Counted from the first letter of the stretch, positions 8,900-17,524 are shown. The stretch is DNA of 64,000 nt from Devosia sp. MC521 (GCF_014127105.1 NZ_CP059902.1:467001-531000); one strand, 5' to 3'. Notes: generated by a model from the letters alone, not told the origin. Made by a program: numbers and translations.

Positions 8900-10447
8900 A
8901 TGACTTCAGGCATTCACCACGTCACCCTGATCACCGCCGCCATACAGCCCAATGTGGATTTTTATGTCGGTTTTCTCGGGCTGAGGCTGGTGAAGCGCAC
9001 GGGCGGATATGAAGATGCCACCCAGCTCCATCTCTTTTACGGCGATTATGCCGCCAATCCCGGATCGTTGATCACTTTCCTTGCTTGGGAAGGTGGCTCT
9101 AAGGGCCAGGCTGGCGCGGGGCAGGTGAGCGAAATGGCACTTGCCGTGTCGCAAGGCTCAATTGGCTTCTGGATCGAGCGCGCGCTCTTGTTTGGCGTCA
9201 AAGTTGAAGGCACGGGCCAGGAGTTCGGCGAAACGGTTCTGCGCATGCGCGATCCGGACGGGGTGATGGTGAAACTGGTCAGCGCTGATCTGCCCGCTCT
9301 CGATATGCCTGTTGGCGATATTCCGAGCGAACACGCGGTGCGCCGCATTCGTGGCGTCACCATGCTCTCCGACGTTCAGGAAGAAACCACTGCCTTCATG
9401 AGCCAGTATTTCGGCTTCAAGACTGCCGGGCGCGAAGGCCCCATCGTGCGCATGACCTCCGACATTGGCGATGTGCTCGATATTCGTGACGCCTCTGGCT
9501 TCTGGCCCGGCGTCGCGGGTGCTGGAACCGCTGATCACGTCGCGGTCCGCGCTGTCGATGCCGACGAAGTGCTGGCGGTGGAAAAGGAGCTGCGCAAGCT
9601 CAATTCCAGCATCACCAATGTCCATGACCGCAATTATTTCACCTCGCTCTATGTGCGCGAGCCGGGCGGAACATTGATCGAAATGGCCAGCGACGGCCCC
9701 GGCTTTACCACTGACGAGAGCCTTGAAAAGCTTGGGCGAACGCTCTTTGTGCCGCCCGACACCAGTGATCCGGAAGGGGTAAAGGTCATGCTGCCCCAGT
9801 TTGGTCTGCCGGGCGAAGACCGCGTGGTCTATCGGGACCTCATCTACACCCACCGAATCTTTACCCCTGAAAATGCCGATGGCATGGCCATCGCCCTCAT
9901 GCATGGCACGGGTGGCAATGAAGCCGACCTGATGCCTTTGGCCCATCGCGCCGCCCCCGAAGCGACGCTGCTTGGCATTCGTGGTCGCAGCACGGAAAGC
10001 GGCGTGCAACGCTGGTTCCGCAGCTTTGGTCCCTCGATCTTTGATCAGCAGGATGTGCGCTTTGAATCCGGCGCGCTCGAGGCCTTCTTTGAAGAAGCCA
10101 AAAAGGCCTATGCCTTTGATGAAAAGCACTTTGTGGCTTTGGGCTATTCCAATGGCGCCAATCTTTTAAGCTCGGCTATGCTGCTCCACCCCGGCCTTGT
10201 GCAGCGTGCGGTTCTCATTCGCCCAGTCATGGTGCTCTCAGAGCTGCCAGACAGTGATTTGGCCGGTGTTTCTGTGTTGATTGTCTTGGGTGAGACCGAC
10301 GCTTTCCGCGCACAGGGCGAAAAACTGGCAAGTGTCATGATGGACCGCGGCGCGCAAGTCACCGTAAACATCGTCAACGGCGGTCATGACCTCGGGCCCG
10401 AAGACGCGCCCGCCATTAGCACTTGGCTCTCCAACACCGCCGCTTAG
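8900..10447 (+). CDS. Fused VOC ring-cleaving dioxygenase-like / alpha/beta-hydrolase protein
   Basis: 515 residues in two parts. Residues 1 to about 290 are tandem vicinal-oxygen-chelate (glyoxalase-fold) modules, starting IHHVTLITA and including MRDPDGVMVKLV, DHVAVRAVD and EPGGTLIEMA; they resemble the MhqO/PcpA-type ring-cleaving dioxygenases. His at IHH, the His of DHVA and the Glu of LIEMA are candidate metal ligands. From about residue 330, MHGTGGNE, a serine elbow GYSNGA and a late GGHDLG define a carboxylesterase/phospholipase-type hydrolase resembling MhqD. In Bacillus these are separate proteins induced by quinones. A role in aromatic or quinone detoxification is inference. Confidence 0.8.
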   Translation: MTSGIHHVTLITAAIQPNVDFYVGFLGLRLVKRTGGYEDATQLHLFYGDYAANPGSLITFLAWEGGSKGQAGAGQVSEMALAVSQGSIGFWIERALLFGVKVEGTGQEFGETVLRMRDPDGVMVKLVSADLPALDMPVGDIPSEHAVRRIRGVTMLSDVQEETTAFMSQYFGFKTAGREGPIVRMTSDIGDVLDIRDASGFWPGVAGAGTADHVAVRAVDADEVLAVEKELRKLNSSITNVHDRNYFTSLYVREPGGTLIEMASDGPGFTTDESLEKLGRTLFVPPDTSDPEGVKVMLPQFGLPGEDRVVYRDLIYTHRIFTPENADGMAIALMHGTGGNEADLMPLAHRAAPEATLLGIRGRSTESGVQRWFRSFGPSIFDQQDVRFESGALEAFFEEAKKAYAFDEKHFVALGYSNGANLLSSAMLLHPGLVQRAVLIRPVMVLSELPDSDLAGVSVLIVLGETDAFRAQGEKLASVMMDRGAQVTVNIVNGGHDLGPEDAPAISTWLSNTAA

Positions 10448-10464
10448 CCGCCCCAAGCCCGCAA

Positions 10465-10485
10465 CCCTCGGGTCACCCCCGAGGG
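10465..10485. repeat. Palindromic REP-like element, copy 2
   Basis: CCCTCGGG, loop TCACC, CCCGAGGG. It has the same 8-bp arms as copy 1 with a different loop, 18 bases after the stop of the fusion gene. Identical arms with a varied loop suggest a dispersed genomic repeat rather than a gene-specific terminator. Confidence 0.6.
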
Positions 10486-10588
10486 CTGCGGCAGAACTTC
10501 CCCCAATCCACACCCCGTCCGAAACACCCTCTTCCCTCAACCCGCCCAGCCCCTTAATACTCCGCTAACCATATTCGCAGGGGTCATC

Positions 10589-11515
10589 ATGGCTGTTTCA
10601 CCTGGCACTGTTGCCGACGCCAAGAAAAACAATTGGCTCGATCAATACGCGCCCGAACCCGTAAAACCCTATGGTCGCTTGGCGCGTTGGGATCGCCCCA
10701 TCGGTATTTGGCTTTTGTTCTGGCCCTGCGTTTGGGGTCTGGGCCTCGCCGCTGTCTATCAGCCCGAGCGCGGCTTCGATTGGTTCGCCGCCATTCTCAT
10801 GCTGATTGGTGCTGCCCTGATGCGCGGCGCGGGCTGCACCTTTAACGACATTGTTGATCGCGACATCGACGATAAGGTTGCCCGCACCCGTTCGCGCCCG
10901 ATTCCCTCGGGACAGGTCACCGCCAAACAAGCGCTGATTTTCCTCGTCGCGCAGACTTTGATCTCCGCTGTTATCCTTTTCCAGTTCAATCGCTTCACCG
11001 TTTGGGCCTGCGTTTTCTCCCTGGTTCTGGTCGCCATCTATCCCTTTATGAAGCGCGTCACCTGGTGGCCGCAGGCCTTTTTGGGCCTCGCCTTCTCCTA
11101 TGGCGCACTCGTGGGCTTTTCGAGCCAGATCGGCGGGCTCACTTTGGCACCGATACTGATGTATGCGGGCACGATTCTCTGGGTCATCGGCTATGACACC
11201 ATCTACGCCCTGCAAGATGTTGAGGACGATGCGCTGGTTGGCGTTAAATCCACGGCCCGCCTATTCGGTGCTAATGTCGGCCCTGCGGTCGCCACGCTCT
11301 ACGTTGGCGCCTTTGTTTTCTGGATCGCCGCTGCGGTTACGGCCGGGGCAGGGGTGATCTTTGCCGTCATCGCGCTCATCGGTGCGGGGCTCTTGGCGTG
11401 GCAGCTTTATACGCTCGACGCGACCAAGGCCGATAACCCGCTCGTTCGGTTTCAGAATAACCACTATGTCGGCATTGTTATTTCACTGGCGCTGCTCGCC
11501 GAGTGGGTGTGGTAA
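10589..11515 (+). CDS. ubiA: 4-hydroxybenzoate polyprenyltransferase
   Basis: Inner-membrane prenyltransferase that attaches the polyprenyl tail to 4-hydroxybenzoate in ubiquinone synthesis. The 308-residue protein is almost wholly hydrophobic, with about eight to nine membrane segments. It shows both Asp-rich Mg-diphosphate motifs: NDIVDRDID at 86-94 and the second at YALQDVEDD near residue 210. PIPSGQVT follows the first motif, as in the family. Its prenyl donor is probably the product of the polyprenyl diphosphate synthase at 62243-63256. Translation starts at an ATG after AGGGGT. A strong hairpin terminator follows at 11621-11655. Confidence 0.95.
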   Translation: MAVSPGTVADAKKNNWLDQYAPEPVKPYGRLARWDRPIGIWLLFWPCVWGLGLAAVYQPERGFDWFAAILMLIGAALMRGAGCTFNDIVDRDIDDKVARTRSRPIPSGQVTAKQALIFLVAQTLISAVILFQFNRFTVWACVFSLVLVAIYPFMKRVTWWPQAFLGLAFSYGALVGFSSQIGGLTLAPILMYAGTILWVIGYDTIYALQDVEDDALVGVKSTARLFGANVGPAVATLYVGAFVFWIAAAVTAGAGVIFAVIALIGAGLLAWQLYTLDATKADNPLVRFQNNHYVGIVISLALLAEWVW

Positions 11516-11620
11516 CGCGCCCCTATCGGCCTAAGCGCGGCCATTCCCCAGGCCATAATGTGCCGGCAAGGTGCCAAGCCTAGGCCCATTGAGGCCCATA
11601 AAAGGCCCCACCAAAATGCA

Positions 11621-11655
11621 GAAAGGGTCAGTCGCACCACCGACTGACCCTTTTC
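11621..11655. terminator. Bidirectional intrinsic terminator between ubiA and the DUF6101-like gene
   Basis: AAAGGGTCAGTCG (11622-11634) pairs with CGACTGACCCTTT (11641-11653) around a CACCAC loop. On the plus strand it ends in TTTTCT and serves ubiA. On the minus strand it follows the stop of the gene at 11685 by about 30 bases. Confidence 0.85.
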
Positions 11656-11684
11656 TATAGGTCTGCATGGGTATGGAGGTCTTC

Positions 11685-12197
11685 TTAAGCCTCAAGCTGG
11701 CCGGTCTGACGGCGGTTGAGGAAACGCGGGCGGCGGGCTGCGTCAGCGGCAAGGCGGCGGCGCGGTGCGGTCTGGCCGACCATAACGCCATCAACCTGCT
11801 GCGTGTATGGCATGTAAGAGCCATCGCCAGCCTTGATGAACAGCGGCAGGCGGAGCTTCTTGCCCCAGTTCTGCCACTCGGCAACGACGTTCAAATTGCC
11901 TTCTTCTTCAAAGACTTTGTAGTTCAGTTCATGGTCTGCGTGGACGAGTTCGATCACGCTGGTGAGCATGCCTTCGTCCGAGATTTTGGTGGCAACAGCA
12001 ACACCAACGAACTCAGTCACGGGCACTTTCACCTTAATGGCGACGCCGCTCTGTTCAAGCTGCTTGCGGACGGTAACGGTTTTCACCGGTTCGCGGTGGC
12101 CGTTGTCGTTTGCGCCTTCGAAACGCTGCCCAGCGAGTGCCGAACGGGTGAAGGTGAGCTGAACTGAGGAGCCTTCCATCGCAACGCCAAAAACCAT
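11685..12197 (-). CDS. DUF6101-like conserved alphaproteobacterial protein
   Basis: 170 residues, function unknown. The middle is a mixed beta-strand pattern; the C-terminal third has AEWQNWGKKLRLPLF followed by a basic tail (APRRRLAADAARRPRFLNRR). The WxxW..LxLPL stretch and arginine-rich end agree with what I recall of DUF6101, which lies beside ubiA in many rhizobia; the assignment rests on this memory and on position. No signal peptide or membrane segment. It is transcribed alone, divergent from the cysQ-like gene across 216 bases and convergent with ubiA. Confidence 0.6.
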   Translation of the reverse strand: MVFGVAMEGSSVQLTFTRSALAGQRFEGANDNGHREPVKTVTVRKQLEQSGVAIKVKVPVTEFVGVAVATKISDEGMLTSVIELVHADHELNYKVFEEEGNLNVVAEWQNWGKKLRLPLFIKAGDGSYMPYTQQVDGVMVGQTAPRRRLAADAARRPRFLNRRQTGQLEA

Positions 12198-12413
12198 TTT
12201 TCTGCCTTCCTGTAACTTCGAGAGCTTGTTTTTTTGTGCTCCGTTATGCCCCCAACTTAGCGCCGATGATTACCTAGGCCCTTAATCGGTTGGGTTAAGT
12301 TTATCTTGCTTTTCCGAAGGGTTAGCAGGACGTAACACCGAGTCATGACCCGTTAACTGCGCCCATTGGCAGAGCGTTTACTCTACTGTTTCCCCCCCTT
12401 GCCTTGAGCGCAC

Positions 12414-13292
12414 TTGTCCTCAGGCGGGAACGGGCCTAAAACCCCCGCAACCATGCCGGCTTATTCCAGAAGTTACAGTGATGATCTGGAGCTGCTCCGC
12501 TCCACTGCGGTCGCAGCGGGCCTCATTGCGTCCAGCTTTTTCCGTCGTGATATAAAGACTTGGACCAAAGAGAACTCCTCCCCAGTCAGCGAAGCCGACA
12601 TAATGGTCGATCGCTTCTTGGCCGCGAACCTGTTGCAGGCGCGCCCCGACTACGGCTGGCTCTCTGAGGAAACCGTCGACAATCCTAGCCGTCTCGATAG
12701 CGCCCGCTGCTTTGTGGTTGATCCCATTGATGGCACACGCGCTTTCCTGCGCGGCGAGGAATATTGGACCATTTCCATTGCGGTGGTGGAACACGGCGTT
12801 CCTGTCGCCGGCGTTGTCTATGCCCCAGCGCTCGACGAAATGTATGACGCTGTTAAAGGCGGTGGCGCGCGCATGAACGCCCGCCCATTGCAGCGCAGCC
12901 GCCGTGCGGGCGCTTTGCCGATGATCCCTGCGCCCGGTGCAGTTCATCAGGAAATTCAAGCCACTGGCCTCGATTACACGCGCGGCCCTGCTTATCCATC
13001 CTTGGCTTACCGCCTTGTGCAGGTCGCCACCGGTCGCCTGGACGCCGCTGTTTCGCGCCGCGGATCGCAAGATTGGGATATTGCCGCAGCCGCGCTAATC
13101 CTGAGCGAAGCGGGGATGGATTTTGCCGATGTCTGCCTTGGCTACCCCCAATTTAACAAACGAGATGTGCGTCACGGGGCTCTTGCGGCCCTCTCGGACA
13201 TCAGCCTAAAACCAGTTATCCACGCTGCCCTGATCAAGGTTTATGGTTGTCCAGAACCGCAGGGTTGCGAAACTGACCAACAACCAACCTGA
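12414..13292 (+). CDS. cysQ: Inositol monophosphatase-family 3'(2'),5'-bisphosphate nucleotidase
   Basis: Predicted Mg-dependent phosphatase that removes the 3' phosphate of PAP, a by-product of sulfate assimilation; inositol phosphate is an alternative substrate. Metal-site motifs are visible: WLSEE (83-87), DPIDGT (103-108) and WDIAAAALI near residue 220. Length (292) is a little over the family norm of 260-270. The listed start is a weak TTG; the ATG at 12453 (MPAYSRSYSDDL) would give a more typical N terminus, but neither has a convincing ribosome binding site. The DUF4170 gene follows 12 bases later, an order conserved in rhizobia. Confidence 0.85.
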   Translation: MSSGGNGPKTPATMPAYSRSYSDDLELLRSTAVAAGLIASSFFRRDIKTWTKENSSPVSEADIMVDRFLAANLLQARPDYGWLSEETVDNPSRLDSARCFVVDPIDGTRAFLRGEEYWTISIAVVEHGVPVAGVVYAPALDEMYDAVKGGGARMNARPLQRSRRAGALPMIPAPGAVHQEIQATGLDYTRGPAYPSLAYRLVQVATGRLDAAVSRRGSQDWDIAAAALILSEAGMDFADVCLGYPQFNKRDVRHGALAALSDISLKPVIHAALIKVYGCPEPQGCETDQQPT

Positions 13293-13304
13293 ATCGAGAA
13301 TAGA

Positions 13305-13544
13305 ATGGCTGCTACACCGGATCAGCAACTCCTCCACCTCGTTATTGGTGGCGAACTATCGAGCCTTGAGGGCGTGACCTTCACCGATCTCGATAAGGTG
13401 GATATTGTTGGCGTTTATCCCAATTACGCCGCTGCCTATGCGGTTTGGAAGCAGAAGGCACAGATGACCGTTGATAGCGCGCAGACGCGCTACTTCATTG
13501 TTCACCTGCACCGCCTGCTCAACCCAGAGCAAACTGGTCAGTAA
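13305..13544 (+). CDS. DUF4170 family protein
   Basis: 79-residue soluble protein matching DUF4170, a small alphaproteobacterial family of unknown function. Recognisable parts are LHLVIGGEL, VGVYPNYAAAYAVWKQKAQ and the end RYFIVHLHRLL. It lies 12 bases after the cysQ-like gene, so the two are probably one transcript. In rhizobia, as I recall, the next genes are waaA and lpxK on the same strand; here the neighbour is a different gene on the opposite strand. Confidence 0.82.
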   Translation: MAATPDQQLLHLVIGGELSSLEGVTFTDLDKVDIVGVYPNYAAAYAVWKQKAQMTVDSAQTRYFIVHLHRLLNPEQTGQ

Positions 13545-13547
13545 GAA

Positions 13548-14702
13548 CTAAGTCTTTGAAACTCCAAGTGAATTTAATATGGCCGTCAGGGCTCCTTGGC
13601 CGCCAATATTGTTTTGGCCAATGGCCCCGAGACGCATCCGCAACTCTGGGTTGCCGATCAGCCGGATAATGGCCGAGCCGAGTTGGTCGACATCTGCGTC
13701 CACCACAAGACGGGCATCGCCGAAAAGCTTTTGCTCATCTTCAAAGCGTGAACGCCGATCCCTTTGATTGATAAAGGTAATCGCAGGCTTGCCTAGGCCC
13801 AGCGATTGGATCGTGGCAGTCCCGGCCTGGCTCAGAACAAAGTCCGACGTGGCCAAGAGATTGCCCATCGCCCGGCCACGCGCCATATGCACGGTGATGT
13901 CACCATCGGTCAGTTGCCCGAGGTCATCGGGTTCCGAGCTTAAGTGATGCGAGCGTTGCAGACCGGCCGCTTTTGCCAGTTCGTCAATCTGCACACTACC
14001 GGCAACAGCGAGGAAAATATCCGGCATCAGCTCCGGCACAACCTGCCGCAAGCCGTTGATTTGCAGCGCGAAACTTTCAGCGGTGAGGGCGCGGCTGCCG
14101 GGCAGCAGGGTCACCGCCAAAGCGCTGCGTCGACGCGATGCCGCGTCATAGGATCCGTGCGGAATGGTATCCATCATCAGATTGCCGGGAGCGGAGGCAT
14201 TAACGCCATCCTCGCGCAACATCGCAGAAAGGTTTTCGGCGCGGCAGAACACGAGGCTACACGCCTTGGCAATGGCCTTGCGTTCAAGGCCCGAATAGAG
14301 CCGCGCCGCGCCCGTTTTATAAACGTCGATATAGACCAAGTCGCGATAGCCGGTCACGAGGCCAGCCAGCACGCCCACCATGTCTCCGACCACGATGACG
14401 CGATCATAGTTCCCGCGCATTTTTCGCAGGAATTTCAATGCTGGTGGAACGGTGAGCAGACCGCCGTTGACGATATCGCGGCGCAGTGAGCCCTTCACAT
14501 TGCGCCAGCCTTCAGAGGCCAGCGACGCGCGTGGGCCAACGACGCGGCAGATGCCGTCATAAGCCTTGCCGCTGCCAATCATAGGATAAGCATCCGCCTC
14601 AATCGAGGAGGGAAACTGGGAAATCACCTGCGCGGCAATAGCGTCTTCGCCATGCCCGTTTGAGATGATGAGGAAGCGCTGACGCGTCGCTGCCTCGCTC
14701 AA
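13548..14702 (-). CDS. Lipid-A-disaccharide-synthase-related glycosyltransferase (TIGR03492-like)
   Basis: GT-B type protein of about 384 residues. SNGHGEDAIAAQVI near the N terminus, a conserved RRDIVNGGLLTV stretch, GDMVGVLAG, LLPGSR at the start of the second domain and SQAGTATIQSLGLGKPAI agree with the LpxB-related family first described in cyanobacteria and Deinococcus, function unknown. The frame extends to 14777 (ATG) and 14753 (ATG), overlapping DUF2093 by up to 74 bases. A TTG at 14702, one base after the DUF2093 stop and 8 bases after GGCCGAGG, looks like a coupled start and is chosen here. The acceptor is probably a lipid, which is inference. Confidence 0.72.
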   Translation of the reverse strand: MSEAATRQRFLIISNGHGEDAIAAQVISQFPSSIEADAYPMIGSGKAYDGICRVVGPRASLASEGWRNVKGSLRRDIVNGGLLTVPPALKFLRKMRGNYDRVIVVGDMVGVLAGLVTGYRDLVYIDVYKTGAARLYSGLERKAIAKACSLVFCRAENLSAMLREDGVNASAPGNLMMDTIPHGSYDAASRRRSALAVTLLPGSRALTAESFALQINGLRQVVPELMPDIFLAVAGSVQIDELAKAAGLQRSHHLSSEPDDLGQLTDGDITVHMARGRAMGNLLATSDFVLSQAGTATIQSLGLGKPAITFINQRDRRSRFEDEQKLFGDARLVVDADVDQLGSAIIRLIGNPELRMRLGAIGQNNIGGQGALTAILNSLGVSKT

Positions 14703-14703
14703 C

Positions 14704-14925
14704 TCAATTGCCTCGGCCGAAACGTTCAAACGCCTCAGTGGCCGCTGCAGCATCGGCGTAAGCTTCCTGCCGATCAACGCTCCAATAGTGCAATTCGTCG
14801 AGCGGAATGGTCTTGCCGGTTATGGCGCAGCGCACGAAAGTGCCTGACTTAATAAGCTTATAGTCGCCATCACCATAAAGCAGGGTCGCTTCGCTCGGCG
14901 TGAAGCCTTTTTCGAAGATGTTCAT
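14704..14925 (-). CDS. DUF2093 family protein
   Basis: 73-residue protein matching DUF2093, a small alphaproteobacterial family of unknown function usually next to lpxK or xseA. Visible features are LLYGDGDY, a single Cys in FVRCAITGK, and HYWSVDRQEAYADAAAA. It lies between xseA (47 bases upstream) and the LpxB-like gene, whose probable TTG start follows its TGA by one base. A ribosome binding site GGAGGT lies at about 14931-14936. The three minus-strand genes probably form one operon. Confidence 0.85.
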   Translation of the reverse strand: MNIFEKGFTPSEATLLYGDGDYKLIKSGTFVRCAITGKTIPLDELHYWSVDRQEAYADAAAATEAFERFGRGN

Positions 14926-14972
14926 ATCGACCTCCTAGCCGTGTGCTGTCCTATAGCCAATTCACCGGAGCC

Positions 14973-16586
14973 TCAAAAGAGGCTTTCCTGCCCGCCCCCA
15001 TCAGGATTACGCGATGGTTTGCGTTTCGCTGGTGGCGCGCCGGAAACCGTAGCGTTCAAATCGCCATCAACGAAAGTGAGCTTGAGACTATCCCCAGGTT
15101 TAGCCCCAGTTTTGCTGGTCACAATCTGCCCGGCCTCATCTTGCACCAAGGCATAGCCACGCGCCAAAACATTCCGATAGCTCAATGTTTCCAGCAGCTT
15201 GGTCAGCTGATCGACCTGCTGGCGGCGCCCTTGGGTCAGTTGTGCGGCGGTTATGTCGAGGCGCTTTTCCAGTGGCGCCAAAAGACTCTGGGCCTGACGT
15301 AAATCGGCCCGCAACGGCTGTGGCGATAGGCGTGGCAAAACCCGTGCGAGTGCTGTGTGTTTGCGCTCAAATGCGGTTCGCGCTGCGTCCGGCAAACGCC
15401 GGGCGCGCGGATCATAGGTGAGGCGTGCGCGCTCAACCGATTTCATCAGTCCGCCTTCAGCGTGGCGGCCAAGGTTTTTGAGGCGATCGCTCAGTTCGCT
15501 ATGGCGTTGGCGAATAATGCGCGGCTGCAATGCCCCCGACGCTGTGCCAAAGGCCATGCGGCGCGACTGCACGAAATGTCGAAGCGCACCAGAGAGTTGG
15601 CTCGATGCCAGATCCAGAGACTGTCGCTGGTTTGAAATCAAATCGCTGGCGCGGGGCAGCCCCGCCGAGGCGGCGCGGAGGCGATCCTTGAGCGAGAGCA
15701 ACATGCGCCGCGCGGCCTGCCGCTGACGCCCGCCGTGGTCATCAACATAGGCAATCAGTTCGGCCCGAACCGGCACAGCGGCTTCCGCTGCAGCCGTTGG
15801 CGTGGGCGCCCGCATGTCCGAGGCATAGTCGACAAGTGTCGTATCGGTCTCGTGGCCGACAGCGGTAATAACGGGAATGTCGGAGCCCGCGACCGCGCGC
15901 ACAACCGCTTCTTCGTTAAAGCCCCAAAGATCTTCAATCGAGCCGCCCCCGCGGGCGACGATGAGCAGATCTGGCCTTGGGATAGCGCCGCCCGGTTCGA
16001 GGGCGTTAAACCCTTCAATCGCATTGACAACTTCTGGCGCGCTGGTTTCCCCCTGAACGCGCACGGGCCACACCAGCACATGGCTGGGGAAGCGGTCATC
16101 GAGGCGGTGCAAAATATCGCGGATCACCGCGCCGGTCGGTGATGTGATCACACCGATAACGCGCGGCAGATAGGGCAGGGGGCGCTTGCGCTCGCGCGCG
16201 AACAGCCCTTCTGCCAAAAGCTTTTTGCGGCGTTCTTCCAAGAGCGCCATCAGCGCGCCAGCACCAGCCGGTTCGATATTCTCGATAACGATCTGATACT
16301 TAGAAGAACGCGGGAAGGTCGTCAGGCGACCCGTCGCGATAATCTCAAGCCCTTCTTGTGGCTTGAAGCTGAGCTTGGAAAAGCTCCCCTTCCAGATCAC
16401 AGCGTCAATCGTCGCGCCTTCATCCTTAAGGGTGAAATAGGCGTGACCCGAGGAATGTTGGCCCCGGAAGCCGGAGATTTCACCGCGCACGCGGACATGA
16501 CCGAACTCGTCCTCGACCGACCGCTTTACCGCGTGGGCGATCTCGGTGACGGTAAACTCGGATGCATTGGTCAGAACCTGAGACAT
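14973..16586 (-). CDS. xseA: Exodeoxyribonuclease VII large subunit
   Basis: Large subunit of the single-strand-specific exonuclease involved in repair and recombination. The 537-residue protein starts with an OB-fold (VRGEISGFRGQHSSGHAYF), followed by the catalytic domain with GVITSPTGAVIRDI, RGGGSIEDLWGFNEE and GHETDTTLVDYASD. A long coiled-coil follows (about 290-460), then a C-terminal strand with ARGYALVQ. The end is Pro/Gly-rich (PPAKRKPSRNPDGGG). The small subunit xseB is not in this window. It heads the xseA-DUF2093-glycosyltransferase group. Confidence 0.95.
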   Translation of the reverse strand: MSQVLTNASEFTVTEIAHAVKRSVEDEFGHVRVRGEISGFRGQHSSGHAYFTLKDEGATIDAVIWKGSFSKLSFKPQEGLEIIATGRLTTFPRSSKYQIVIENIEPAGAGALMALLEERRKKLLAEGLFARERKRPLPYLPRVIGVITSPTGAVIRDILHRLDDRFPSHVLVWPVRVQGETSAPEVVNAIEGFNALEPGGAIPRPDLLIVARGGGSIEDLWGFNEEAVVRAVAGSDIPVITAVGHETDTTLVDYASDMRAPTPTAAAEAAVPVRAELIAYVDDHGGRQRQAARRMLLSLKDRLRAASAGLPRASDLISNQRQSLDLASSQLSGALRHFVQSRRMAFGTASGALQPRIIRQRHSELSDRLKNLGRHAEGGLMKSVERARLTYDPRARRLPDAARTAFERKHTALARVLPRLSPQPLRADLRQAQSLLAPLEKRLDITAAQLTQGRRQQVDQLTKLLETLSYRNVLARGYALVQDEAGQIVTSKTGAKPGDSLKLTFVDGDLNATVSGAPPAKRKPSRNPDGGGQESLF

Positions 16587-16625
16587 GTCCTCTGGTGCGA
16601 TAAAAGAGTGCGGATCGTCAAGCCG

Positions 16626-17513
16626 CTACTCGGCGGCGTCCAAGCTTTGTGGCTGATCAAGATTGCCCATGGATTGTACAATATGTTTGGCTAGGGCGTC
16701 ATAGATGCCGCCATAAGCGTGGGAGGCCCGCAGCAGGGCGATCTGCGCATCGCCAAGGTGCGGGAGGCCCTGCGCCTCGCCAACTACCCGCATACCCGGC
16801 TGCAAAGCGCTTTCCGGCAGAAAGCCGATGGCCAGATCGGAAAGAACCGCCGAGCTGATCGCTGTGGCGTTGGACGAGGTATAGGCGATGCGATAATCGA
16901 TGTTCGATCGATCGAGCGCCGCCAAGGCGTCCTTGCGCCACCGGCAAAACGATGGCCCGGAGGCGATTGCGATGGGTTCACTGGCCATGGCGCGGCCGCC
17001 GTGGCTCGCCACCCAGAACATTTTCTCGGTGCGGAACAGCTCGCCAAAGTTCTGCTGGGTGCCTTGGGTGAACACAATAAGGTCATAGCGCCCGGCCTTA
17101 AGGCCGGCGATCAGCTCTTCTGAGGCCATGCAGGCCACATCAACCGCGATCTTGGGGTGGGTGCGCTGAAAACTTGAGAGAATTACCGGCAGCAGGCGCA
17201 CCGCATAATCGTCCGGCACGCCGAAGCGGATAGAACCTGCAAGGTCCGCATCGTTGAATTGATCAAGGATTTCAGCATTGGTGCGCAGCATTTTGCGCGC
17301 CCGCTCATAGAGAATTTCCCCGTGATGGGTCATTGTGACGGTGCGGCCGTCGCGCGTGAGCAGCGGGTGGCCGAGGCGCTCTTCGAGCCGCTTAATCTGC
17401 ATGGATACTGCAGATTGTGTCTTGTTCACCCGGCGCGCCGCCTCGGTGAAACTTCCGCAATCGGCAATGGCACAGAAGCTTTGCAGCTGATCGAGGTCGA
17501 GCGGGGAAGCCAT
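16626..17513 (-). CDS. LysR-family transcriptional regulator
   Basis: 295-residue regulator. The winged helix-turn-helix spans residues 5-65 (LDQLQSFCAIADCGSFTEAARR, then QSAVSMQIKRLE and PLLTRDGR). A type-2 periplasmic-binding-like effector domain follows from about residue 92 (GSIRFGVPDDYA onward). It is transcribed away from a DUF1127 gene across 151 bases that contain a repeated ATCACAAA motif, so control of that gene or of itself is likely. The effector is unknown. Confidence 0.88.
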   Translation of the reverse strand: MASPLDLDQLQSFCAIADCGSFTEAARRVNKTQSAVSMQIKRLEERLGHPLLTRDGRTVTMTHHGEILYERARKMLRTNAEILDQFNDADLAGSIRFGVPDDYAVRLLPVILSSFQRTHPKIAVDVACMASEELIAGLKAGRYDLIVFTQGTQQNFGELFRTEKMFWVASHGGRAMASEPIAIASGPSFCRWRKDALAALDRSNIDYRIAYTSSNATAISSAVLSDLAIGFLPESALQPGMRVVGEAQGLPHLGDAQIALLRASHAYGGIYDALAKHIVQSMGNLDQPQSLDAAE

Positions 17514-17524
17514 GATTGCTTTCC

